Assembly (NCBI RefSeq): GCF_027579695.1
Contig: NC_083578.1
Location: 1,454,287-1,518,286 of the forward strand
Origin: Neoarius graeffei
Taxonomy: Eukaryota > Chordata > Actinopteri > Siluriformes > Ariidae
Reading direction: 5' to 3'
Length of the DNA stretch: 64,000 bases
Under the pieces are notes generated by a model. The model saw only the letters and a program-made list of their open reading frames with translations. It was not told where the DNA came from and made no database searches. This document shows, in pieces, positions 22,116-34,800 of the stretch (position 1 is the first letter of the stretch; the number at the start of each line of letters is the position of its first letter). Made by a program: the position numbers and the translations under genes.

Positions 22116-25100
22116 GTGAGACTCTCTCTCAGACTCTCTCTCTCTCTCTCTCTTCACAAACACCTTCTACACACATTCATAAACTCCTTCACCTTCAAAC
22201 TTCATAAACACCTTCACCTTCTTCTTCTTCAAACTTCATAAACACCTTCACCTTCTTCTTCTTCAAACTTCATAAACACCTTCACCTTCTTCATAAACAC
22301 CTTCACCTTCTTCATAAACACCTTCACCTTCTTCAACACCTTCAGCTTCATAAACACCTTCACCTTCTTCATAAACACCTTCACCTTCTTCATAAACACC
22401 TTCACCTTCTTCAAACTTCATAAACACCTTCACCTTCTTCAACACCTTCATCTTCATAAACACCTTCACCTTCTTCATAAACACCTTCACCTTCTTCATA
22501 AACACCTTCACCTTCTTCAACACCTTCATCTTCATAAACACCTTCACCTTCTTCATAAACACCTTCACCTTCTTCAAACTTCATAAACACCTTCACCTTC
22601 TTCAACACCTTCATCTTCATAAACACCTTCACCTTCTTCATAAACACCTTCACCTTCTTCAACACCTTCATCTTCATAAACACCTTCACCTTCTTCAACA
22701 CCTTCATCTTCATAAACACCTTCACCTTCTTCATAAACACCTTCACCTTCTTCATAAACACCTTCATCTGCAAACTTCATAAACACCATCTTCTTCAAAC
22801 TTCATAAACACCTTCACCTTCTTCATAAACACCTTCATCTTCTTCATAAACACCTTCATCTTCATAAACACCTTCATCTGCAAACATCATAAACACCATC
22901 TTCTTCAAACTTCATAAACACCTTCATCTTCTTCTTCTTCAAACTTCATAAACACCTTCACCTTCTTCTTCTTCAAACTTCATAAACACCTTCACCTTCT
23001 TCATAAACACCTTCACCTTCTTCATAAACACCTTCACCTTCTTCAACACCTTCAGCTTCATAAACACCTTCACCTTCTTCATAAACACCTTCACCTTCTT
23101 CATAAACACCTTCACCTTCTTCAAACTTCATAAACACCTTCACCTTCTTCAACACCTTCATCTTCATAAACACCTTCACCTTCTTCATAAACACCTTCAC
23201 CTTCTTCATAAACACCTTCACCTTCTTCAACACCTTCATCTTCATAAACACCTTCACCTTCTTCATAAACACCTTCACCTTCTTCAAACTTCATAAACAC
23301 CTTCACCTTCTTCAACACCTTCATCTTCATAAACACCTTCACCTTCTTCATAAACACCTTCACCTTCTTCAACACCTTCATCTTCATAAACACCTTCACC
23401 TTCTTCAACACCTTCATCTTCATAAACACCTTCACCTTCTTCATAAACACCTTCACCTTCTTCATAAACACCTTCATCTGCAAACTTCATAAACACCATC
23501 TTCTTCAAACTTCATAAACACCTTCACCTTCTTCATAAACACCTTCATCTTCTTCATAAACACCTTCATCTTCATAAACACCTTCATCTGCAAACATCAT
23601 AAACACCATCTTCTTCAAACTTCATAAACACCTTCATCTTCTTCATAAACACCTTCATCTTCTTCATAAACACCTTCATCTTCATAAACACCATCTTCTT
23701 CAAACTTCACCACACACGTTCACTTTTATAGCTCCTTGTGTCATAGACACCATTATATACAAACAAATAGTTTTGGAGATTTTAATTTTATAGTTTGTCA
23801 CAAATGTTTTGATGACTCATCCTGTACTAGCGCTGCTGGTGTCCAATTAAATGCTCTGTAGAATGTATATGTCCCGCCTCCAGGGGCATGTCTTGCTCTC
23901 CAGTCGTGGTTCTTCAGTGTGTTTTGGTTCCTTTCTCCACCTGACAAATGGGTGGAGTTTATTCACATGGAAGAGGGTGTGGTTACTGTCAGTTGGTGGT
24001 CATGTGACTTTTTTCAGAGGCATGTATTACTGACTCAGAGCTGTTTGATTCCAGACTGATGGAGAATTGTCTTTAAACCCCGTTCCTATGAGATAGTGAT
24101 GTCATTCTGTCTCCCACTTGGACGTGCCACGTGACTCCTGGCAACGCCCCGCGGCTTTCTGTCACCGTCGACTCCAACGTGGACACTGTGACTCCAAAGA
24201 GCACGATATCATACGATATAGAACAGTATTATAACCCACAACCCTGCTGCTGAGTTCTGGACTCTGATTGGTCAGAAGGTGTTGATTAATTCTCTCTAGC
24301 AGCAGCTCTGACTGTAGTGCAGGTTTATATTAATATGCTCGTTCTAATATGTTATCGTTTCCATGGTAACAGCTCATTCACAGGGGCGTGTCCAGTGAGT
24401 GCTCAGTTTAAACAGAGTGTTGATGTGGTGAAGTTTTCTGTCAGGAGACTGTCAGTTTATGGAAGGAGTCTCCAGTGTCAGCGCCTTGTAAGAGTCAGAG
24501 ATAAAGCTGTAACGAGAGGATGAGCACATTAACACACACACACACACACACACTCGAGAGAAACAGGATGCTGTAGGCGGTGACACTTTACAAGCTTCAC
24601 AAACTCATCCGACTGATACGCGGCGTTCGTCTGAATCATTCTGCTCCTGTGGAAATGATGCTTACACAGAAGGGTGCCAATACTTTAATGAAAATGGAGA
24701 GACTGATAAAATACAAAACACAGTAAACATTCACAGAGTCGTGGTGTTTCTGTGCAGCAGCAAGGCATCAGATTCACAGCGTGCATGAGCGGAGTAATCT
24801 GATTATCCTGTATCATCTCATCTCATTATCTGTAGCCGCTTTATCCTGTTCTACAGGGTCGCAGGCGAGCTGGATCCTATCCCAGCTGACTACGGGCGAA
24901 AGGCGGGGTTCACCCTGGACAAGTCGCCAGGTCATCACAGGGCTGACACATAGACACAGACAACCATTCACACTCACATTCACACCTACGCTCAATTTAG
25001 AGTCACCAGTTAACCTAACCTGCATGTCTTTGGACTGTGGGGGAAACCGGAGCACCCGGAGGAAACCCACGCGGACACGGGGAGAACATGCAAACTCCAC

Positions 25101-26947
25101 ACAGAAAGGCCCTCGCCGGCCACGGGGCTCGAACCCAGGACCTTCTTGCTGTGAGGCGACAGCGCTAACCACTACACCACCGTGCCGCCCTATCCTGTAT
25201 CAGACTTTCCAAATACAGTAATAGCTTTAATCTGAGAGAGAGAAAGACTACGTTCAGACTGCACCCTGAAACGACCCATATCCGATTTTTTTGCCCATAT
25301 GCGACCTGTATCCGATTTGTTATTGACAATCTGAACGACACAGATCCGATTTTTTCACATGCGACCCAGGCCGCTTGGATATGTGGTCCTAAATCCGATG
25401 CATATCCGCTATTTTCACATGCGACTGCAGTCTGACCGGACAGGTCGCATTCATACGACCTACACGTCATCAACAAGAGACAAACGTCACTATTCTGCGT
25501 TGGCTAATCCCGCCTCTTTGGTGGAAAACAACAACATTTGTACAGTTTTCTGAATTTAAATAGGCTTTTATAGAATTGATCAAGCTAATGGTGGATTTGG
25601 TAGGGACCTGGATGTTGATCTGTTAGCCTGATTAAAGATCTGATGACACGAACATGACTCTATGCAATTTCTTAAATAAACTATACAACATGGTAAACGT
25701 TAGATTTCTGTTATAATTACGTGAAAAGAAGCTGTTGTTACGCGAATATCCAACTTTTAATTGCACAGCGCAAGAAAACTGGGTCCGTGGCTCGCGGCCA
25801 TGTTGTGACGTCAGCGGGAGAACACGCTGCGGTTCACTGGCTGTTCTACTCTGGTTCTACTCAATGGAAATGGCGCATGAAAACGCCGGTGAACTCTCTA
25901 GTGCTAGCTCTTCAACAACCAAATACTGGTACTTTAAGCAGTGATCACGATGGCATGATTTTATCTGATTTTAAATAAATGAGATTGATAATAATGTGAA
26001 TGTTCACAACTAGTACATACAAACTCTGCAGCTTCTGATTCAGCAGCTGCGTCACACTCCGCAAAAACATCAGCAAGAACCTACAATATAAATGGAAATG
26101 CAATACACTAAGCTCAAATGACTTTTGGAAAGTATAATTTCTAAATTTTTTCTACATATTCTTGAAGTCGGTCATCGGGGTACTTGCTACCGTTCCCTAA
26201 CAATGCATGGCAAAGGGTAAAGTGTAGTGTTGCTACGAGTACTTGCTAAAGCCTCCGGTGGAAGATCCTCGATGTGCTGATAAGACATACAGTTCTATAG
26301 AACACACAAGTGTCACGGTAATCACAAAACAGATGCAAATTGTTAAAATGCCTAATTTTTAAGCAATCATGTATTGATCTCTTCCGAATAGAATCTATGA
26401 TAGCCTACCCTCTTTACCCTTTGCCTCTCGTTGCTAGGTGGCAGTTACATGAAAGCCGCAAGCTTTCACAAGCAAATACATGACTGATATCACGCCGACT
26501 TTATGATTACATTTATGATTATCATGAATGTGTACTCTATGATGTGTACTCTATGAGCGCTCTGGAGCGAGTCACTTCCAAGATGGCTGCGCAGACCGCA
26601 GTGTTACTATTTTTAGCATCATGTCGGAGCACTCTATAGCTCTACGTACCTTTATCTTATGTCGTTTCTCAACACATGTTCTGACAGGAGGACTGTCTTT
26701 GGAGGAGTCGGCTTGTCCCAGGCGACTGCTGGATCCGGCATAGCTACTAGTAGACCCCCTCCGGAATACTGTAGGCACTGCTGATGGTAGCAGCACACGT
26801 TTGTGCTGAACTGAACACCCAAGAGATTCCTTTAAGCTGGGAAGGGTGTCAAAACAATCCAAATCGAAGTGTTCAGGGCACAGGACGGATGTTGGTGAGG
26901 GCTCCCACTCATCACGAGTGCAACACAACGCGAAGGCATAATAACTA

Positions 26948-26979
<32 letters not shown>

Positions 26980-27792
26980 GTCTAATAAAAATACTAATAA
27001 TGATAAACTGAACACCTGCCGCATCAACAACAAACTGGTAAGTTAGGAGGAAGGTTCTTTCGCTGACGTCATATAGCTCCTCCTCCTCTTTCGTCTCCTG
27101 GGTGCTGCAGCCCTGTCAAATTTGCCCAAATAGCTGCGTTTTTTATCATAACTTGTAAAATAGGCGCCTTCGTGAATTAATATATGGATCATCGGGAATT
27201 ACTTTTTATGTCATAAAACATCGCCAAAGATGTCAAAAACTTGTCATCAGCACTTTAAATAAAACAGTTTCTATAACTGATTTATAACTTAAACCATCCT
27301 GTATTACAAGATTATAAGATTGTTCTGGAAATTTCCAGAACAATCTTATAATCTTGTAATACAGGATGAAGAGTGCACTTTTTTTATTTACGTATTACGT
27401 AGATGTGCTTATTACGTGTCAATTTGCGCATGCGGGACACTTTTGGGTCGTTTTCCGTTCATATTGGAGATCGCATACAAGTCTCATATAATTGGTAATG
27501 TGAACGGCCTAACAAAAAAATCGCATTTCACAACAAATCGGATATGGGTCGTTTCAGGTTGCAGTCTGAACGTAGCGAGAGAGAGCTTAGGCTGATGCTC
27601 GCTCAACTGCTGGGGAAATTGGCCGTGCGTGCGCGCGCGCGTGTGTGTGTGTGCGTGCGCGTGCTGATGTTCTGGCATTTCAGAACCTGTGCCCCAGAGC
27701 CGTTGTCCTCACACCCATGAGAGTGTGTGAGCAGCGCAATCATCCCTGACTGTCTCTGTGCACACATCACCTTATATGGACCTCTTCCACAT

Positions 27793-27843
<51 letters not shown>

Positions 27844-30800
27844 CACAGGAACTTTTCCATAGTTCTTAGAACTGTTGGAGGAACTTCCCCTTTCCTGTGT
27901 GTCCACGCTGCAGGACCTCAGGACGATCGTGGTTCTTAGAAGTCCATTTTGAGGGATTTTTTTTGTAGCTCCTACTTCAGTGTAGGTTCTCTCCCGGCAC
28001 AGGAGGAACCCTGAGTGATGTAAGTGTGTGTTGATTGGTTGAACATGAGCCAACGCAACACCGGCATCCGCCATTTTAAAGACTCCGTGTAAAACCTTAG
28101 CCGTGTAAACAACAGCTCTTCACATTAGTGTTAACAAATGGAGTGACGGTGAAGTCCAGGTTTTATCGAGTGTATAAGTGACGGAGGAAATACAGTGAGA
28201 TTTCAGTGTTTCTGAATGAAATATAAAAACCTTAATTAAATTAAACGCTCTCGTCCATAAAGTAAGAAACCCTGAACTGCATAGAAGGTCTGTAGAACAG
28301 CAATCCACACTAACGTTCTGTAAACATATTTTAAACACTCACACCGTATAATGTTTACAGTACCAGGCTTTCGTCTAAACGGGGGAACAGGGGCGCTGCG
28401 CCCTCTTACTCTCGGTGTGCGCCCCCTTACCGACTCCGTGAAAACATCCCAGCAACACTACGTGACAATGTGTCTGATCATCAAATACAGTAAATCCTCT
28501 AATACTGGCCTGTATTCCATTACTGGCCGGGACTCTAATATTGGCCGGTCTCGCTGTCGGAGGAGGTAAATAATGGCCGGACTCTAATACAGGCCGGGGC
28601 TATAACCAACGATGTTTCTGAGATCATAGTGGCCTTACACAATCGCTCCGATCTGAAAGACAATTGTGATCAGTGGCGCCGCCAGGCGTATGGCCGTACG
28701 CACTAGGCGTACCTTGGGGAGAGAGATATTTTTTTAATTATAATTGTTTCCTGAATGTTTTGGCAATGCAACATAATTTGAGAGAGAGAGAGAGAGACGT
28801 GTGTGTGCCGGCGCATTTGTGTGCTTCAGGAGTGGGCGGGGTGTGCGTGACCAAGAAAGCTCATTGGTCAATGCAGATATACTTTTCTTGCACCACTGAG
28901 ATTCTCTCCAGTTTTGAGAAACGGAGACAGACAATCGTCAGTAGTCAGAGCTTGTGCGAGAATTTATTGAGAAGCGAGTCAAAAATGAGTAAACGAACCC
29001 TGAAACAAACGAGCTTGTTTCAGACTTTTACGAAAAAGTCCAAAAGCAGTGATCCAGGGGTGTCATCTGCTTGCCAGTCCTCTCCAGTATCAGCTAGTAA
29101 CACGGCACCGGCAGCTTCCACTCCTCCGCAACCGAGCGGCAGTACGCTGCAGCTGGATGCGAGCTCAGTTCCTTTGAGGGAATTGCCTTCATCTACCTCT
29201 GAGTTTGAAACTAGCCATACATCCAGTGAATTTCATATAAGAACACCTACATCTCCCCATGTCCCTTACGATCAGAAGTAGATGGTTGCTCCACCTTGCT
29301 GACAAATGAGCCATCAGATAGCTTTACTAATGAGCCACGAGTCAGCCCGCTATCACTGACATCAGATTTATCAGACAGAGGTAAACTTCAACCAGATGCC
29401 TTAAAATGTGCACCGGACTCTGTAAAGCTCAATGTCCTACAGAACCGCTTCAAACCAGACAGAGGGTGGGTGGCTCCTTCTACTCTGATTTTCGGTAAAC
29501 TGAGAAAAATACCCGAGGAGTTTTTCAGCGAGTCTCTGTACCCCACGTTGCGCTACAGTGTGTGTCAGAGTCGTGCGTGCGGTAGTGCTGAGCAAGTTCA
29601 CTAGATTCTAATCGAGGCTATAAAGAGTTTATTGTTTATTGTCGTGTGTAGTTCACATATGTTGTTCAAATATCAGCCTGTGTTCATGGAAGGCTATTGT
29701 TCAATTTCAAGTTAAAGTTCTATCGTTGTTTTGTGTATAAGCCTATAGATCGACTCTTCATAGAAACTGCAGCACGCAAGCGTTTTTTTTTTTTTTTTTT
29801 GGGGGGGGGGGGGGATTACACCGCTAGTGCGTACCTTACAGTTCAACCCTGCTGGAAAGGATGTCTGAATTACCGGTATTTGTTGATAATGTTCTGTATA
29901 CCATTATGGTAACTGTACTTTTTCAATAAATGAACCTATTTTATAGGTTCAAATAGACACAAAATCTCGTTTGTATTCATTCCACTGGTAGTCTGTTTTG
30001 CTCAAATAGAAATAGAGGCCTGCCTCTAATTCTGGCCTCCTTCCAATAATGGCCTGGACCAAGATGCACTTGAGTGAAATAAAGGCCCCGGCCTATATTA
30101 GAGGATTTACGGTACGTTATAATTGCTCCAAAAATATTCCAATCATAGTAGATTCACCGCCAGACGGTGCAAAAACAATCCGAATTGGCGTTTTCCAGAC
30201 TGAGGCGCCATGTTGTTTAGTTGTTTACTTGTCGCAGCTGCTCTCGCGAGATTTGACATGGGTTACATACAAGGTCAGCTGACTTGTAGAGTGAGATTTC
30301 TCAAGACTGAATGACCTTTCACCCACCGGCGCGGGAGCTTTTGACAGAAGTAGTTCGCGAGTTGTTTTTGTTGACACTTGGGCATTTAAAGATGTCATCC
30401 CGCGGCACGAAGCGGAAGAAGATTACTTCTTTCTTTTTCAATGTTGACAGACAATTTGTTACAATTTCCCTCTCAGACAGCCTCAGAATGTCCCATTGGA
30501 GCATTTTTCAAAGGCTTTGCACGGCGGGGGGGACAACCGGCACCATCTCCCCCCTCCCCCCCGCTTCGCTCCCTCGCCATGGTGAGCGCCCTCATGCTAA
30601 ATTTTCTAGAAAAAACCCTGCAGTACTATTATTTTATCAGCATGAACCCCCCCCCCCCCCCATTCTACAGCCCAGTGGAACGATCCGTTTCTATAGAAAC
30701 ATGACCGAAACATGACACATGAAAGTGGGCAAGTTTAAATCCTAACATTAATCCCACGAACGTTGGTGGACAAGACGCACTTCATATGAAGACAAACTAG

Positions 30801-31801
30801 TTCTGTCGCTATAGCAACCATCGTCCTGCTTACATCACTTCAGTGTTCCTAGTGAATGTGTGAATGTGAACAAAGGAAAGCCCATGAAGGTCTGGAGTCC
30901 TCATGGGAGATCCCCAGTGTGGAGTTCCTCTCTGAGTCTCAGGAACTGTTTGGTCTGAAAGCACTGATAGTGTCGGTTCCTCTTGTGCCACTGAAACAGC
31001 TGTGACCCGTCAAGGCCTCGACTCCACAAGACCTCTGAAGGTGTGCTGTGGGATCTGGCATCAAGACATCAGCAGCGGATCTTCTGTAAGTTGTGTGTGG
31101 AGCCTCCGTGGATTGGACTTATTTCTCCAGAACGTCCCACAGATGCTGGTCAGATTTGAGATCTGTGGACTTCAGAGGCCGAGTTGACATCTCGAGCTCT
31201 TTATCGTGTTCCTGAACAGTTCCTGCAGTGTGTCAGGGAGCATCATCCTGCTGAAAGAGTTCACTGCCGTTAGGGAATACCACCACCATGAAGAGTGTGC
31301 TCAGTGTTCAGTGATGTTCAGGTAGGTGCTGCAGGTCAGAGTAACGTCCACATGAACACCAGGACCCAAGGTTTCCTAGCAGAACATTGTCCAGAGCATC
31401 ACACTGCCTCCACCAGCTCGCCTTCTTCTCATAGTGCATCCTGGTGCCATCTCTTCTCCAGGTCAGTCTCACACACACACACACCCCCAGCCGTCCACAT
31501 GATGGAAAAGGAAACGTGATCCATCAGACCAGACCACCTTCCAGGACACCCCACCCCACCCCCACCCCCTGCTGTTTTGGACATGCTCAGATCTAGTCGT
31601 CTATCCATCACAATGTGACCCTTGTGAAAGTCTCTCAGATCCTCACACTCGCCCATTTTTCCTGCTTCTGTCACATCGACTTCGCTAACTGACTGTTCTC
31701 TTGCTACCTGAGACCCCGCCCCTTTACAGGTGCCACTGGCATGACATCACTTCATGCTCACTTCACATGTCAGAGGTTTTAAAGTTTTAATGTCATGGCT
31801 G

Positions 31802-31839
<38 letters not shown>

Positions 31840-34800
31840 CCTCTCAGTGCAGTATGAAGGCGGGACTCAGGAAGCTGGTCATGTCCCTGTGGCTTTCACT
31901 TCCTCTAACTTGTGCAGAAACCCACCCTCACCATGAGTGACCTGGTTAATGTAGAGTCACAGTGGAATAAAGAAAAAAAACTAATGCAGACAAGATACAA
32001 GTCACTAAAATATATATTTTTTATTTTTTAAATGCTTATAAAAAGATTTGATAAACGTTTGTCTCGTACTCGACTCACTCAGAAGGTTCCGGGATTGTGT
32101 AATGTCGAGTGTGTGTTTGTGTTTATTACTGTGGTGTTTACATGACTGTTTTTACATGACCAGTTTATTAGGAACACCCGTCCGCCTGCTCGTAGATGCC
32201 GTTCTCTAATCACGTGGCGGCAGCAGCACCGTGTGTACAGTCCTACAGGCACAGGTCAAAATCACAAACACAAACCTGAAGCACCTGACAGGAGGAAAAG
32301 CAGACCGCTCTGAGCTGACAGGAAGTCTACAGTAACTCATATAATCACTCTTTACAGCCGTGCTGAGCAGAAAAGCATCTCAGCATGCACAAAACATCAA
32401 ACCTTGAGGTGGATGAGCTACAAAAGCAGAAGACCACATCGGGTTCCTCTCCTGTCAGGCAGGAACTGGACTCTGAGGCCATCATGAGCACAGACTCATT
32501 AATCCTGGACTGAAGATTACGCCACTGTTTAGTGTCAGAGTCACGTTTAATACCTACAGCGTCGGGGAGGTGAGGGTTCAGGCCCCTGCTCAAGGTCTCT
32601 TCTGTCCAGCTTTTAAAGGGGAACTGAAGTCATTTTTAAACTTGCTTTATTTCTTAATTAACGTGTTTTTCAATTACGTTTTGGGTTTTAGTAACCTTAT
32701 ATCGTGACTCGTATTGGCAACTAATCGCAATTAAATATTATACTTATCGGCCTATTCGGTTTTTAGCCGTGTTGAATTTAGTTTGTTTGGTCCACGGCAG
32801 GCGTCGCTTATCTGTGCGATCTTCACGAGACTTGTGCGACACTTCGAAACATGACGTGTCAGCCAGGTGTCAGCGCCGCCATTTTGAAAACTGTTTTCCA
32901 AACGAAATATTGCACAAAAACGAGTTTAAATGACGATTACTGCCTACTTTTTTTCAAACTTTCCTGATTGCTATCAAAACAAACAAAACTTCCGGCTTGA
33001 TTACGTCAGCATTCGAAAGAGGGCGCGTGCGTCTTTTGCAGGGATGAGAATTTTCCGCGGATCTGTGGAATTCCGAGTTTTTCCCACTGGAAATGTCATT
33101 TTTGTGAAAAGTGTAAATCCGTTGAGAAAATTTCGGGGGGTAGGGGTCGGCGCGAGGCTTGTGGTGGCACAAGCAGGCAGGACCGACCGACCGCACGCCA
33201 GCATCTTTCGGCAACGCTCATCGCAAAATTAGTTGCAGCTGTGATAACGGAAATCGTCATTGCTTTCTTCAATATTTATGCTAACGACAACTCACGACGA
33301 TTTCCGGCAACGTTTTGGCGCTAGTTTCATCTCACTTCTACAGTTCACGGAGAAACAAGCTATACGTACACGGTTTGATCACTTCTTAAGTTCTAGTTAT
33401 TTTGGTTAGTTTTCAAAGTTACTTCGCCAATATGGCGAAAGTTTTGGACCGCAAAAATGAGGCTCGTGCCAGGGAAATCGATAAATCGAACAGGATAAAG
33501 AACTGTTTCCGATGGGCATGGCTCGATAGTAGCGTTACCGTGCAGATAGGGACACAAACTGTGACGACGTGCCTGACGGAACATATCCGAAAAGTGGGCG
33601 TGCCGGGAAAGGTTCTGTGTATTCTGTGCTCAGATTTGATCAGTTATGGAAACAGAGGAGCTAGAAACATCCAGGAGCACATCAAAACAAAAAAGCACAA
33701 AGGTACGTTTTACTTAAATTGTCAAAGATAGTCAGGAGGAATCTAATATATCGTTACGGTTCCCTCCATTATCGCTCATGATATATAGATGTATGTCACG
33801 GAGTGGGCCGTGACGCTCGCGCGCACACACCTTCACACACCTCTCACGCAAGCGCACAGGCAGCAATCTGCCGGCAACGTTCAAACATCTTGGCGGACCT
33901 GTCGCTGTGAGTTGCACTTCGTTTCCGTTACTGGTTTCTGTATGGGTTTTACTGGTTTTCAAGCATTTCATACTCCACCGTTTGCCATCGTTTCTAACGA
34001 GAGCAGCATTTGTTGCGAGTGCAGGGAAAGGCCTACCGGCATTCTAGTACCATTTGTTTGGCTCCACTCATATATAAAACGCATCACACATTTCTCAGCA
34101 TTTTCATCTCCCATCTGTTAAGCATCGTCTCTGGTCTAGGAAACACACGTACAAACCGGTTATTTCTAACGTCAAGTTTATTTAGTTCTAGCATTTTTAT
34201 AACACAAAATAGTTTTTAGTAACTCGTCACGCGAACTCCATAAACTTCCTGTTTGTTGTGAGAAACCGAGGGACTGTACCATTGGCTTGTTATGGAGGGG
34301 TTTCGCGGGTGTTTGGTAGAACGGACTATTTTAACGGGGTGTTTTACTGGTGTTGGGGAAACGTGTTTTACTGTGCACTGAAGGGTTTTTGGTTAATGAA
34401 AATTATTTTGGATGTTTGTATATTTTGTGTTTGTTTCTTTAAATTGTTATTTTGTATTTAGGATGCCATTATTTAGTTGATTGATTAATTTTGCAATTTG
34501 GGCTCAGCTGTGGGCGGGGCTGCGGGTCTGTAAGCTCTGCAGTAGCTCCAGAGCCTCAGTTGTGGTTGGAACGTGTTGTTTGAAGGTGCTGTGGTTTGGC
34601 TGACTAGTAGCTTTGTTCAGGGTCTTTTTGATTTAGTCTGGCAAAATTGAAGCCTCTTTATTTTTGTGTTTTATTATTTTGTTTGTATAGTTTTCTTTTT
34701 GGCAATTTGAACCTTTGGTTGGCGCACTGTAAATATTTGCACTATTTTAAGAAAAGTTTTGAAAATAGAAAAAATATATTTTTGGAGGAAGAAGTTTTCC

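Larger units (their letters stand above)
25248..27575. mobile_element. Degenerate THAP-domain DNA transposon with long inverted ends
   Basis: The ends are inverted repeats of over 30 bp beginning ctacgttcagactgca and ending tgcagtctgaacgtag, with further matching cgacccatatccgattt sequence. Flanks are GA-rich and give no clean target duplication. The interior minus strand at about 26650-26950 encodes a broken THAP-like domain (see that entry), suggesting P-element-like ancestry. It also holds an AT microsatellite (26947-26973) and a perfect 74-bp palindrome. Confidence 0.75.

Noticed and set aside
22229-23508. Minus-strand lysine/valine and glutamate/glycine-rich repeat proteins
   Set aside because: They come from the tandem array in the orai1 intron and lie antisense to orai1.
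24813-25172. Open frames with QEGPGFEP and [17 protein letters not shown]-like sequence at five sites
   Set aside because: They are translations of the same SINE family in different orientations.
26572-27033. Host THAP-domain gene in the orai1 intron
   Set aside because: The first half of the zinc finger is missing and the frame lies inside a transposon with inverted ends, so it is a remnant.
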